Part shown: positions 33,982 to 42,593 of the stretch, one piece after another
Layout of the letters: every line of letters starts with the position of its first letter
How positions within the stretch are numbered: the first letter of the stretch is position 1
From: Amycolatopsis camponoti
Lineage (GTDB): Bacteria > Actinomycetota > Actinomycetes > Mycobacteriales > Pseudonocardiaceae
Reading direction: 5' to 3'
Length of the DNA stretch: 64,000 nucleotides
Assembly (NCBI RefSeq): GCF_902497555.1
Contig: NZ_CABVGP010000001.1
Location: 1,364,001-1,428,000 of the forward strand
Notes under the pieces: model-generated
Database searches by the model: none
What the model saw: the letters and a program-made list of their open reading frames with translations, nothing else
Told to the model about the DNA's origin: nothing
Position numbers and translations under genes: made by a program

Positions 33982-35468
33982 CCGGGACGCTCTACGGCGT
34001 CGGGCTCGGCCCCGGCGACCCGGAACTGATGACGGTCAAGGCGGCCCGGCTGATCTCCGAAGCGTCGGTGATCGCCTACCACTGCGCACGGCACGGGCGC
34101 AGCATCGCGCGGTCGGTGGCCGAGCCGTACCTGCGCGAGGGGCAGGTCGAGGAGAAACTCGTCTACCCGGTCACGACCGAGACGACCGACCACCCCGGCG
34201 GTTACGAGGGCGCGATCGCGGACTTCTACGAGCTGAGCGCGAAGCGGCTCGCCGAGCACCTCGACGCGGGACGCGACGTCGTCCTGCTCTGCGAAGGCGA
34301 CCCGTTCTTCTATGGCTCGTACATGTACATGCACGAACGGCTTTCCGGCCGGTTCGAGGCGGTCGTCGTGCCCGGTGTGACGTCGGTGAGCGCGGCGTCG
34401 GCGGTGCTCGGCCGGCCGCTGGTGCAGCGCGACGAGGTGCTGACCGTGCTGCCGGGCACGTTGCCGGCGCCGGAGCTGGCCCGGCGGCTCGCGGACACCG
34501 ACGCGGCGGCGGTGCTGAAGCTCGGCCGCACGTTCGGCTCGGTGCGGGAGGCGTTCGAAGAGGCCGGGAAGCTGGACGACGCCGTCTTCGTCGAGCGCGC
34601 GACCTGGGGACAGCAGCGGATCGAGCCCCTCGCTTCGGTCGATCCTTCGACGGTGCCTTACTTTTCGCTGGCTTTGCTGCCTTCGCCGGCTTATGCGTCC
34701 CGGGTTTCGCCTGCGCCCGTTCCTGCCCTGGTTGCCGAGGGTGCGGGCGAGGTCGTCGTGGTCGGGCTCGGCCCGGCCGGTCCGGAGTGGCTGACGCCGG
34801 AGGCCGCGGCGGAGCTTTCGGCCGCCGAGCACGTCGTCGGGTACGGGCCGTATGTCGCGCGCGTGCCGCAGAAAGCGGGGCAGCAGCGGCACGCGTCGGG
34901 AAACCGCGTCGAGGCGGACCGGGCTCGGGATGCGTTGTCCCTGGCCGCTTCGGGCGCCCGGGTGGCGGTCGTTTCCTCGGGTGACCCGGGGGTGTTCGCG
35001 ATGGCGTCGGCGGTGCTGGAGCAGGTGTCGTCGGGGCACGGCACGGGTGTCCGGGTGCGGATCGTCCCGGGGGTGACGGCCGCGCAGGCGGCGGCGTCCC
35101 GCGTCGGCGCGCCGCTCGGGCACGACTACTGCGTGCTGTCGCTGTCGGATCGCCTGAAGCCGTGGGAGATCATCGAGAAGCGCCTGGACGCGGCGGGCGC
35201 GGCGGACCTGGTGCTGGCGCTGTACAACCCGGCGTCGCGGTCCCGGACGACTCAGCTGGCCGACGCTCGGAACGTGCTGCTCCGCCATCGCGCGCCATCG
35301 ACGCCGGTGGTCGTCGCGCGGGACGTCGGCGGCCCGGAGGAGGACATCCGCGTCACGACGCTGGGCGATCTCGATCCGTCCACAGTGGACATGCGCTGCC
35401 TGCTGATCGTGGGTTCGTCGAAGACCCGCGCCGAGAACGGCGTGGTGTGGACTCCGCGCAGCTATTGA
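33978..35468 (+). CDS. cobIJ: fused precorrin-2 C20- and precorrin-3B C17-methyltransferase
   Basis: A 496-residue bifunctional SAM methyltransferase. Residues 1-240 are CobI: GVGLGPGDPELMTVKAARL at the start, then LLCEGDPFFYGSYMYMHERL. Residues 255-496 are CobJ: VVVGLGPAGPEWLTPEAA, VVSSGDPGVFAMASAVLEQ, then VLALYNPASRSRT and VARDVGGPEEDIRVTTL. The fusion is the one known in mycobacteria and other actinobacteria. A perfect GTCCACAGTGGAC palindrome falls in the STVD codons near the 3' end (35378-35390). Confidence 0.96.
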   Translation: MTGTLYGVGLGPGDPELMTVKAARLISEASVIAYHCARHGRSIARSVAEPYLREGQVEEKLVYPVTTETTDHPGGYEGAIADFYELSAKRLAEHLDAGRDVVLLCEGDPFFYGSYMYMHERLSGRFEAVVVPGVTSVSAASAVLGRPLVQRDEVLTVLPGTLPAPELARRLADTDAAAVLKLGRTFGSVREAFEEAGKLDDAVFVERATWGQQRIEPLASVDPSTVPYFSLALLPSPAYASRVSPAPVPALVAEGAGEVVVVGLGPAGPEWLTPEAAAELSAAEHVVGYGPYVARVPQKAGQQRHASGNRVEADRARDALSLAASGARVAVVSSGDPGVFAMASAVLEQVSSGHGTGVRVRIVPGVTAAQAAASRVGAPLGHDYCVLSLSDRLKPWEIIEKRLDAAGAADLVLALYNPASRSRTTQLADARNVLLRHRAPSTPVVVARDVGGPEEDIRVTTLGDLDPSTVDMRCLLIVGSSKTRAENGVVWTPRSY

Positions 35469-36172
35469 CGGCCGAGTCCGCCTTGCACCGCCGGGCGGTC
35501 CTGGCGGGCGAGGCGGCGTCGGCCGCGAAGGTACCCGGCCGCTTCCGGGCGTGGGAGCGCACGGGTTTGCTGGCGGTGCTGGCGACCGACCCCGCGCTCG
35601 CGTACCTGTCGACGGTGACCGGGGTGACGCCGGAGACGCTGCCCGAGGTCGCCGGTTTGCTGCGTTCGCCGGAGTGGGACGGCATACGCCCGGCCGTCGT
35701 CGCCCCGGCGGGGCTGCCGGTTCCTGGCCTGGCCCCGGCGGGCGACCGGTTCCTGGCCGTCCGCCGGCTCGAGCCCGGGTCGGCTCCGCCGCCGGAAACG
35801 GTCGACGCGGAGGTCTTCCTGCGCGTCCTGCTGGCCGGGTTCGAGGTGAGCGGGCCGATCGCGGAGTACATGGCCGCGGAACACCGCCTCCCGATCATGC
35901 GGCGCTTTCTGCTGCGGGAAGGGGAGACACCGATCGCGGCCGCGGGCATGACGATCGACGCCGGGGTCGCGATCCTGGGGGCGGCGTCGACGTTGCCGGA
36001 GCACCGCGGCCGGGGCGCGCAGCCGAAGTTGCTGCGCCGCAGGCTCGAAGCGGCGGCCGCGGAGGGCTGCACCCTGGCGGTCGCGACGGCCCGCCCGGGC
36101 TCGCCGAGCGTGGCCAACCTGGAGCGGGCGGGGTTCCGCCTCCACCGCCGGACGGCGTGGACCAAGCCTTAG
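35447..36172 (+). CDS. GNAT-family N-acetyltransferase-like protein
   Basis: About 241 residues. The C-terminal half is a GNAT domain: ASTLPEHRGRGAQPKLLRRR supplies the acetyl-CoA loop (RGRGA), and AVATARPGSPSVANLERAGF supplies the last strands. The N-terminal 120 residues are unlike known folds to me. The start is uncertain: GTG 35447 inside the cobJ end, or TTG 35465 overlapping its stop as TTGA. Coupling to the cob operon is clear, but a role in cobalamin synthesis is not shown. Confidence 0.8.
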   Translation: MDSAQLLTAESALHRRAVLAGEAASAAKVPGRFRAWERTGLLAVLATDPALAYLSTVTGVTPETLPEVAGLLRSPEWDGIRPAVVAPAGLPVPGLAPAGDRFLAVRRLEPGSAPPPETVDAEVFLRVLLAGFEVSGPIAEYMAAEHRLPIMRRFLLREGETPIAAAGMTIDAGVAILGAASTLPEHRGRGAQPKLLRRRLEAAAAEGCTLAVATARPGSPSVANLERAGFRLHRRTAWTKP

Positions 36173-36177
36173 CGAGG

Positions 36178-36236
36178 CTGCCGCGGCTGGTCGTGAGTGA
36201 GAAACCGGGTTAGAACACTGTTTCTCACTCACGACG
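36178..36236. repeat. dispersed hairpin repeat, copy 1
   Basis: A perfect 16-bp stem (GTCGTGAGTGAGAAAC at 36190-36205, complement at 36220-36235) closes a 14-nt loop. The preceding CTGCCGCGGCTG and the loop GGTTAGAACACT are also shared with copy 2 at 42525-42583. It lies between convergent genes and could act as a terminator, but conservation outside the stem marks it as a dispersed repeat. Confidence 0.9.
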
Positions 36237-36238
36237 GG

Positions 36239-39200
36239 TCAGCGGGTCGGGTCCTTGCCGTTGGGCTGGCTCGGGCCCGGGCCCGGGGACCACCACCCCG
36301 GCACGGTCTTCTCCCCGTGCACCACCGTCGGCGCGATGCCTTCGGTGAACGGCTCGATCTGCAGCAGCTGGCCCCACGACTGGCTCGGCTGCCCGATCAG
36401 GTAGCTCGGCACCTCGGGCTCCTCGGCCAGCTCCTCCAGCCACCCGATCGGCCCGCCGTTGGTCGACGACGCCCACTCCGCCTCGTCCGCCAGGCCGCCG
36501 GCCGTGATGCGGTACTCCGGGACCTGCGAGATCCCGTCGTGGGACGTCACCGGCTGCGCGCACGGGTAGACGAACGACGCCGGCCAGTCGATGTACACCG
36601 GCTTCGAGCCGATCTTGTCCGTCAGCGTCGTGAACGTCGGGACACGCGGGGCCGATGCCGCGATCCAGCCGTCCTCCGTCAGGTCGTTGTCGACGATGTT
36701 GATGCGGACCGCGTTCGTCTCCGCCGGGAGGTCGCGCAGGTTGATGCGGGTGTCGTTCCAGCCGCCCGTGCCCGAGCCCGGCGGGAGCACGAACTGGCTG
36801 CGCAGCACCTTCACGCCCTCCGGCGTGTTGACGCCGTAGTCGAGGCTCACCGACGTCGGGCGGCGGGCCTCGCCGGCCGTGGCCACCACGATCTGGCCGT
36901 CCGCCGGCTTCTCCGTCAGCGCGTACCAGTCGCTGCGCAGGCGTCCCGCGCGCGTCTCCTGGTCGAGGTAGCTCGACCACATCGGCACGGTCTCCGGGGT
37001 GAACCCGTGCGGCGGTTCGGCCAGCGGGTCCTTGTCGTCGACGGCGCGCATGTGGAAGCCGGTCTGGACGCGGCCGTTGTCCTGGTCGGGGTTCGGCAGC
37101 GGGGACTCCGGCTCCTTGGGCTTCTCCGCGACCGTCCGCTGCTCGGACTGCGGGTGCAGGATGCTCGTCGCCGCGTCGCGCTCCACCATGACGTGGTCGG
37201 AGAGGTTGCAGCTCTTGCCGAACAGGTGCCCGACGTTGGCCGCGCCCAGGCTGTAGCTGCCGGCCTGGTTGTGGATCGCCCAGGCCATCGTGACGAACTC
37301 GCCCGCCGCCACCAGGCCGCAGACCACCACCAGGGACAGCGACCCGAGCCGCAGCGCGCGCAGCCTGCCTTCCTGGGGCTGGGCCGGCAGCCCCGGCCGG
37401 TGCGCGCGGACGTTCTCCACGAACGCGTAGATCCCCGCGACGGCCGCCGCCACCAGCAGGATCGTCGACAGCGGGATGCCACCGACCGACGGCGCCACGT
37501 TCGTCCACTGGACGCCGAGGCGCGAAACGAACCAGTACGTGTTCGGCCCGGTCGCGGCGAGCGCGGCGACCACCAGCAACGCGGCGAGGAAGGCCGCGCG
37601 GTTGCGTTTCGACCGCAGCACCGTCGAGCTGGTCGCGAGCGCGGCCAGCGCCGCCATCGACGCGCCGACCGCGGCGAACGCGCCGAAGTGGTGCGTCCAC
37701 TTCGTCGGCGTCAGGGCCAGGAGCAGGAAGAACACCGCCGTCGTGCCGATCAGGCGGCGGGCCGGGCCGAGCGACGCGCCGGGGATGCGGCCGCGGCGCA
37801 GCAGCATCACCAGGCAGGTGGCGGTGCACAGCACGACCAGCAGCACCGGGAACCGGCGCGGCGCCGAGCCGTCCGGCAGGTCCGCGAAGAGCAGCTGGTA
37901 GCGCGCGAGCTCTTGGAACCACGACAGGTTCGGGCCCACCTGGGTCCGGATCCGGGTCGCCTCCTGCACGGTCGCGAACGTCTGGTCGGCGAACACCACG
38001 ACCAGCACCAGCAGCCCGGCCGCGGCGACCGGCGCGAGCACCGGCAGCCAGCCGTTTTCGTTGGCGCGCTGGCGGATCAGCTTGAACAGCGGGCGCGCGG
38101 CGACCAGGAACGGCGCCACCGCGATCAGCCCGGTCGGCGTCGCGGCCAGGGTGAACCCGGCCGCGGTCAGGCCGAGGCACAGGGGCAGCAGCCGCCGCGT
38201 CACCAGCGTGCGCTCCACCGCGCAGATCGCCAGCAGCGAGCCGAGCGCGGCCACCGGTTCCGGGCGGACGCCGTTGTTGTAGGGCATCCACCAGATCAGG
38301 AACACCGTCGCCGCGGCCCAGCTGGCCGGGCGGCTGGTGCGGATCTGGGTGCCGAGGCGCGGCATCACCTCGCGGCTGATCAGCAGCCAGCTGAGCACGC
38401 CGAGCAGGAACGACGGCAGCCGGATCCACGGCGGCACCACGCTGACGTGCGCCATCAGCTCGAACACGTGGTAGAACCAGCCGAACGGCGCCTCGGCGAC
38501 GCCGAACCAGCGGTGGTAGTTCGTGAGGAACCCGGTCTGCTCGGTGACCCGGGCCATCGTCAGGATGTAGCCGTCGTCCGAGGTCACCGGCCCGATGAAG
38601 ACCCACGCGCCGAGCGCGATGATCACCGTGGCGTCCCGCATCGTCAGCCGCCACCAGCCGACCGGCGCCCAGCGCGGCGCGCGTCTCGCGGAGCCGGAGT
38701 CGCGGCGCCAGACCGCGATCATGCAGCCGATCAGCGACAGGATCGCGAGTACGCCGACGCCGATCTTCAGCGCGGTCGGCGACGTCTGGTAGCGCGTGTC
38801 CGGCACGACCGAGACGTGCAGGCCGGCGATCGGGTCCTTGCTCGAGTTGATCGAGGAGTAGATGCCGACCACGCGGGGCCGGACGTCGCCGCCGGCGTGG
38901 AAGATCGGCGTCCCGGCCACGGCGAGGGTCATCTGCGTCGCGTCGACGTCCAGCTCGACGTCGCACTTCTCGGCGGGCAGCGGCTGCTGGGCGATCTGCT
39001 GGCCCTGGCTGGAAGCGAGCAGCACGCCGTTGTCGACGCGCAGCTGCAGGCCGACGCCCTTGCCGGACTTCGGGTCGGTGCGGCCGTCCGGCACGGTGGC
39101 GAAGAGCAGGCCGGGACCGCCGGTGCGGGCGTCCACCGAGCGGATGGCCGCGCACGGCAGCTCGGCGCGCAGGTCCTGGGCCCAGTACCCGGTCAAGGGC

Positions 39201-39331
39201 GCGTTGACGGAGCGGGTGTCGCTGCCGGTCGGCCAGACGACCTCCGCCGTGTCCTGCACCACCGGCAGGAAGGGGAAAGCCAGCGCGCACAAGGCCGAGA
39301 GCAGCCCCAGCGCTACGGCAATCAGACGCAT
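36239..39331 (-). CDS. arabinosyltransferase of the EmbA/B/C family
   Basis: A 1030-residue membrane glycosyltransferase that transfers arabinose from decaprenylphosphoryl arabinose to arabinogalactan or lipoarabinomannan. The N-terminal span (1-24) leads to an outer loop with SVNAPLTGYWAQDL. Twelve or so further spans follow, including DDGYILTMARVTEQTGF, the GT-C acidic motif (Asp-Asp) of Emb proteins. The large C-terminal periplasmic carbohydrate-binding domain ends in GWLEELAEE and WGQLLQIEPF. The ATG sits 33 nt after the bluB stop on the same strand. Only one emb gene is present here. Confidence 0.95.
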   Translation of the reverse strand: MRLIAVALGLLSALCALAFPFLPVVQDTAEVVWPTGSDTRSVNAPLTGYWAQDLRAELPCAAIRSVDARTGGPGLLFATVPDGRTDPKSGKGVGLQLRVDNGVLLASSQGQQIAQQPLPAEKCDVELDVDATQMTLAVAGTPIFHAGGDVRPRVVGIYSSINSSKDPIAGLHVSVVPDTRYQTSPTALKIGVGVLAILSLIGCMIAVWRRDSGSARRAPRWAPVGWWRLTMRDATVIIALGAWVFIGPVTSDDGYILTMARVTEQTGFLTNYHRWFGVAEAPFGWFYHVFELMAHVSVVPPWIRLPSFLLGVLSWLLISREVMPRLGTQIRTSRPASWAAATVFLIWWMPYNNGVRPEPVAALGSLLAICAVERTLVTRRLLPLCLGLTAAGFTLAATPTGLIAVAPFLVAARPLFKLIRQRANENGWLPVLAPVAAAGLLVLVVVFADQTFATVQEATRIRTQVGPNLSWFQELARYQLLFADLPDGSAPRRFPVLLVVLCTATCLVMLLRRGRIPGASLGPARRLIGTTAVFFLLLALTPTKWTHHFGAFAAVGASMAALAALATSSTVLRSKRNRAAFLAALLVVAALAATGPNTYWFVSRLGVQWTNVAPSVGGIPLSTILLVAAAVAGIYAFVENVRAHRPGLPAQPQEGRLRALRLGSLSLVVVCGLVAAGEFVTMAWAIHNQAGSYSLGAANVGHLFGKSCNLSDHVMVERDAATSILHPQSEQRTVAEKPKEPESPLPNPDQDNGRVQTGFHMRAVDDKDPLAEPPHGFTPETVPMWSSYLDQETRAGRLRSDWYALTEKPADGQIVVATAGEARRPTSVSLDYGVNTPEGVKVLRSQFVLPPGSGTGGWNDTRINLRDLPAETNAVRINIVDNDLTEDGWIAASAPRVPTFTTLTDKIGSKPVYIDWPASFVYPCAQPVTSHDGISQVPEYRITAGGLADEAEWASSTNGGPIGWLEELAEEPEVPSYLIGQPSQSWGQLLQIEPFTEGIAPTVVHGEKTVPGWWSPGPGPSQPNGKDPTR

Positions 39332-39364
39332 CGGCGCAACGCTAACGGGTCAGACCGAGGCGCT

Positions 39365-40009
39365 TTACGCAGACCCCGGGTCACGCGGCGTGAAGCGCCC
39401 GTGGTGGAGCGCCTCGGTCAGGGGACGGCGGCTGCGCCAGCCGTGGCGCTCCAGGTCGGGCACGGTCTCCAGCTTGCTGACGGGCCCGACGCAGAGCCAC
39501 GCGACCGGCCGGATGCCGGCCGGGACGCCGAGCAGCTCGCCGAGGAACGGCTCGCGGTAGAAGCTGACCCAGCCGACGCCGAGGCCTTCGGCGGTGGCGG
39601 CCAGCCAGAGGTTCTGGATCGCCAGGCAGACCGAGTAGAGGCCGGCGTCGGCGATGGCGTGCCGGCCGAGGACGTCGGGCGCGCCGCGGGCCGGGTCGTA
39701 GGTGACGACGATGCCGAGGCTCGACTCGAGGATGCCTTCGATCTTGATGTTCGCGAAGGTGCTCGCGCGGTCTTCGGTGAGCTGCTCCGCGAAGACCTCA
39801 CGTTCCTCGTGGACGTGCTTCGCGAACGTCTCGCGCGTCGCGTGGTCGTCGACCAGCACGAAGTCCCAGGGCTGGGTGAGCCCGACACTGGGTGCGGCGT
39901 GCGCGGCCTCGAGGATCCGCAGCAGGGTGGCGCCGGGGATCGGCTCGCCGGTGAACTCGCCGCGGACGTCCCGGCGTTTGCGCAGGACTTCGTAGAACTC
40001 TTCGATCAT
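39365..40009 (-). CDS. bluB: 5,6-dimethylbenzimidazole synthase
   Basis: A 214-residue nitroreductase-fold enzyme that cannibalises reduced FMN with O2 to make the lower ligand of B12. It has RRDVRGEFTGEPIP, AAPSVGLTQPWDFVLV and, near the C-terminus, GVGWVSFYREPFLGELLGVP, which separates BluB from ordinary nitroreductases. The ATG overlaps the cobK stop (ATGA). An in-frame ATG five codons upstream (MGPEP) is possible. Confidence 0.95.
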   Translation of the reverse strand: MIEEFYEVLRKRRDVRGEFTGEPIPGATLLRILEAAHAAPSVGLTQPWDFVLVDDHATRETFAKHVHEEREVFAEQLTEDRASTFANIKIEGILESSLGIVVTYDPARGAPDVLGRHAIADAGLYSVCLAIQNLWLAATAEGLGVGWVSFYREPFLGELLGVPAGIRPVAWLCVGPVSKLETVPDLERHGWRSRRPLTEALHHGRFTPRDPGSA

Positions 40010-40725
40010 CGGTTCAGGACCCATTCGACGGCTTCGGCCACGGTTCCGGCGGTTTCGGTTTCCGGTCTCGGTGGTCGCCGGACCAGCAGGACGGGTTTGC
40101 GGAGTTCGCGCGCCGCGGTCAGCTTCGCGCTGGTCTGAGCACCGCCGGAGTCCTTGGTGACCAGGACGTCGACCCGGTCGAGCAGCTCGCGCTCGGCGGC
40201 CACCTCGTACGGCCCGCGGGCGAGGATCAGCTCGTGGTGGCGCGGCAGCGGCGGCTCGGGCGGGTCGACGCAGCGGATCAGGAACCACAGGTCGTCCAGG
40301 TGCGCGAAGGCGGGCAGGCCTTGGCGGCCACTCGTCAGGAAGACGCGTTCGCCCAGTTCGGGGAGCATTTTCGCGGCGTCTTCGAGGTCGTCGGCCCAGT
40401 GCCAGATGTCGTCTTCGCCGGGTTCCCAGCCGGGCCGGGCCAGCCTCAGCAGGGGAGTACCCGTGTGTGCTGCCGCTTTCGCCGCGTTCGCGCCGATGCG
40501 CTCGGCGAAGGGGTGCGTCGCGTCCACGACGGCCTTCACGTCGTTCTCGCGCAGCCAGGCCGCGAGACCTTCCGGGCCACCGAAGCCGCCTACGCGCACT
40601 TCGCCGACCGGCAGCCTTGGCCGTGCTACGCGTCCTGCCAGCGAAGACACCACGCGGATGTCGCTTCTCACGAGTGCTTCGGCGAGGCTTCGTGCTTCGC
40701 CCGTGCCGCCCAGGACGAGGATCAC
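40006..40725 (-). CDS. cobK: precorrin-6A reductase
   Basis: A 239-residue NADPH-dependent enzyme reducing precorrin-6A to precorrin-6B. VILVLGGTGEARSLAEAL at the N-terminus, VVDATHPFAERIGANAAKAA and, near the end, VTKDSGGAQTSAKLTAAREL are the CobK/CbiJ signatures. Its GTG overlaps the stop of the oxidoreductase gene (GTGA), and its stop overlaps the bluB ATG. Confidence 0.96.
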   Translation of the reverse strand: MILVLGGTGEARSLAEALVRSDIRVVSSLAGRVARPRLPVGEVRVGGFGGPEGLAAWLRENDVKAVVDATHPFAERIGANAAKAAAHTGTPLLRLARPGWEPGEDDIWHWADDLEDAAKMLPELGERVFLTSGRQGLPAFAHLDDLWFLIRCVDPPEPPLPRHHELILARGPYEVAAERELLDRVDVLVTKDSGGAQTSAKLTAARELRKPVLLVRRPPRPETETAGTVAEAVEWVLNR

Positions 40726-41735
40726 GGCTTTCCGTATCCGACGGCCTCGCGCCACCGGTCCAGGGTGCGCAGGTTGGCGAGCGTCTCGGCCCAGGTCAGC
40801 TCGGGTGCCTGCCGGTCGTCGATGTGCGCGGCGACGTGGTCGGCTTCGCGCGCGAAGACGCCCTGGGTCGCTTCGACCTCGATGACCTCCGGCTCGCCGC
40901 CGGCCGGGGTCAGGATGATCTGCGAGACGCCGGGCTTGCGCAGCGGGTGGATCCACGCCGGCCGCGGGATGTGGAGCTGCCCGCTCGTCCCGAACACGCG
41001 GATGCCGTCTTCGCGGGTCAGCCGGATGCCGCAGGAGATCGTCGCGAGGATGTCGCCGGGCAGCCGCAGCAGGCCGGTCGCGTATTCGTCGACGCCCCGC
41101 GGGGAGAGCTTCGCCATCCCGCTGACCTCGGTCGGCTCGACGACGTCCTGCCCGGTCGCGGCCTGGGCGACCAGCCGGGCCAGCGACGTGCAGTAGCAGC
41201 CGACGTCGAGGATCCCGCCGCCGCCGAGCGCCGGGTCGGACAAGCGCTCGGTCTCCTCCGGGTTGCTGTCGAAGGAGAACGTCGTGTCGACCGCGCGGAC
41301 CTCGCCGATCGCGCCGCCGGCGATCAGCTCGACCAGCCGCCGGGTCTGCGGGTGCAGGCGGTACATGAACGCCTCCATGAGGAAGACGTCGTTCCGGCGC
41401 GCCGCGTCGATCACCTCCTCGGCGTCGGCCGCGGTGAGCGTCAGAGGCTTCTCGCAGAGGACGTGCTTGCCCGCTTCGGCCGCGGCGATGGCCCATTCCT
41501 TGTGCAGCGCGTGCGGCGTCGAGACGTACACGGCGTCGACGTCCGGGTCGGCGAGGAGGTCTTCGTAGCTGCCGTAGGCCTTGGGGATCTCGAAGCGGGT
41601 GGCGAAGTCGCGGGCGCGGTCGCCGTTCCGCGCCGCGACCGCGGTGAGCGTGCCGTGCTTGCTCTCGTCGACGCCCGCGGCGAAGTGCCCGGCGATGGTC
41701 CCGGCGGCCAGCAGGCCCCAACGCAATTCCGTCAC
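40722..41735 (-). CDS. Gfo/Idh/MocA-family oxidoreductase inside the cob operon
   Basis: A 337-residue NAD(P)-dependent dehydrogenase. The Rossmann part begins LRWGLLAAGTIAGHFAAGV and carries VDAVYVSTPHALHKEWAIAA and HVLCEKPLTLT (the EKP motif). The C-terminal domain has GGGGILDVGCYCTSLARLV. Members act on sugars, inositols or dihydrodiols. It overlaps cobM upstream and cobK downstream by 4 nt each, so it is fully embedded in the operon. None of the known corrin steps uses this family, so its role here is open. Confidence 0.92.
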   Translation of the reverse strand: MTELRWGLLAAGTIAGHFAAGVDESKHGTLTAVAARNGDRARDFATRFEIPKAYGSYEDLLADPDVDAVYVSTPHALHKEWAIAAAEAGKHVLCEKPLTLTAADAEEVIDAARRNDVFLMEAFMYRLHPQTRRLVELIAGGAIGEVRAVDTTFSFDSNPEETERLSDPALGGGGILDVGCYCTSLARLVAQAATGQDVVEPTEVSGMAKLSPRGVDEYATGLLRLPGDILATISCGIRLTREDGIRVFGTSGQLHIPRPAWIHPLRKPGVSQIILTPAGGEPEVIEVEATQGVFAREADHVAAHIDDRQAPELTWAETLANLRTLDRWREAVGYGKP

Positions 41736-42493
41736 AACGACTCCGGTTGGTTCGCCCGGTCGCGGGCACTGGAATAGAGGAAGCTGTCCGGGAAGCCCGC
41801 GGCGGCGAGCACCCGGCCGACGAAGATGGTGGCGGCCCGCGTCATCCCGGCCTCGCGGACGAGGTCCGGCAGTTCGCCGAGCACACCCCGCACGACGGTC
41901 TCGCCGGGCTGGGTCGCCAGCGCGACGACGGCGATGGGGCAGTCGGCACCGTAGTGGGGAACGAGTTCCCCGGTCACGCGCTCGACGTGGTTGATCGCGA
42001 GGTGCAGCGCGAGCGTCGCCTCGGTGGCGGCGAAAGCGGCGAGGGTTTCCTTCGGCGGCATCTTCGTGGAGCGCGCCTGGACGCGGGTGATCACCAGGCT
42101 CTGCCCGATTTCGGGCACAGTGAGCTCACGCTTCAGGACGGCGGCCGAAGCGGCGAAGGCGGGTACGCCGGGTACGACGTCGTACGGGACGTTCTTCGCG
42201 TCGAGCCGCCGGGCCTGCTCGGCGACGGCGCTGTAGAGCGACGGGTCGCCGGAACAGAGCCGGACCACTTCGTGCCCGTTTTCGTGCGCTTCGACGAGCT
42301 TCCCGACGATCTCTTCGAGGCTGAGGTTCGCGGTGTCGATCAGCGTGGCCTCGGGCGGGCAGTACGCGAGCAGGTCGGGCGGGGTCATGCTGCCCGGGTA
42401 AAGGCAGACATCGCAGCGGGCGAGCAAGTCCCGGCCGCGGACGGTGATGAGGTCCGCGGCCCCCGGCCCGGCCCCGACGAAGTGCACGGTCAT
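41732..42493 (-). CDS. cobM: precorrin-4 C11-methyltransferase
   Basis: A 253-residue SAM methyltransferase: MTVHFVGAGPGAADLITVRG at the start, CDVCLYPGSMTPPDLL, RLCSGDPSLYSAVAEQ, then LTVPEIGQSLVITR and KMPPKETL. These are family hallmarks of CobM/CbiF. ATG 42493; its TGA overlaps the next gene's GTG. It lies 100 bp downstream of cobL across the dispersed hairpin. Confidence 0.97.
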   Translation of the reverse strand: MTVHFVGAGPGAADLITVRGRDLLARCDVCLYPGSMTPPDLLAYCPPEATLIDTANLSLEEIVGKLVEAHENGHEVVRLCSGDPSLYSAVAEQARRLDAKNVPYDVVPGVPAFAASAAVLKRELTVPEIGQSLVITRVQARSTKMPPKETLAAFAATEATLALHLAINHVERVTGELVPHYGADCPIAVVALATQPGETVVRGVLGELPDLVREAGMTRAATIFVGRVLAAAGFPDSFLYSSARDRANQPESL

Positions 42494-42524
42494 CGACGGC
42501 CACCACCGGTCGCGGCCGAGCGGT

Positions 42525-42583
42525 CTGCCGCGGCTGGTCGTGAGTGAGAAACAGGGTTAGAACACTGTTTCTCACTCACGACC
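42525..42583. repeat. dispersed hairpin repeat, copy 2
   Basis: Same sequence as 36178-36236 except for one loop base and the outermost flanks: stem 42537-42552 with 42567-42582, loop GGTTAGAACACT. It sits between cobL and cobM, two genes in the same direction, so a simple terminator role would split the operon. Confidence 0.9.
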
Positions 42584-42593
42584 CCTCCGGCGG

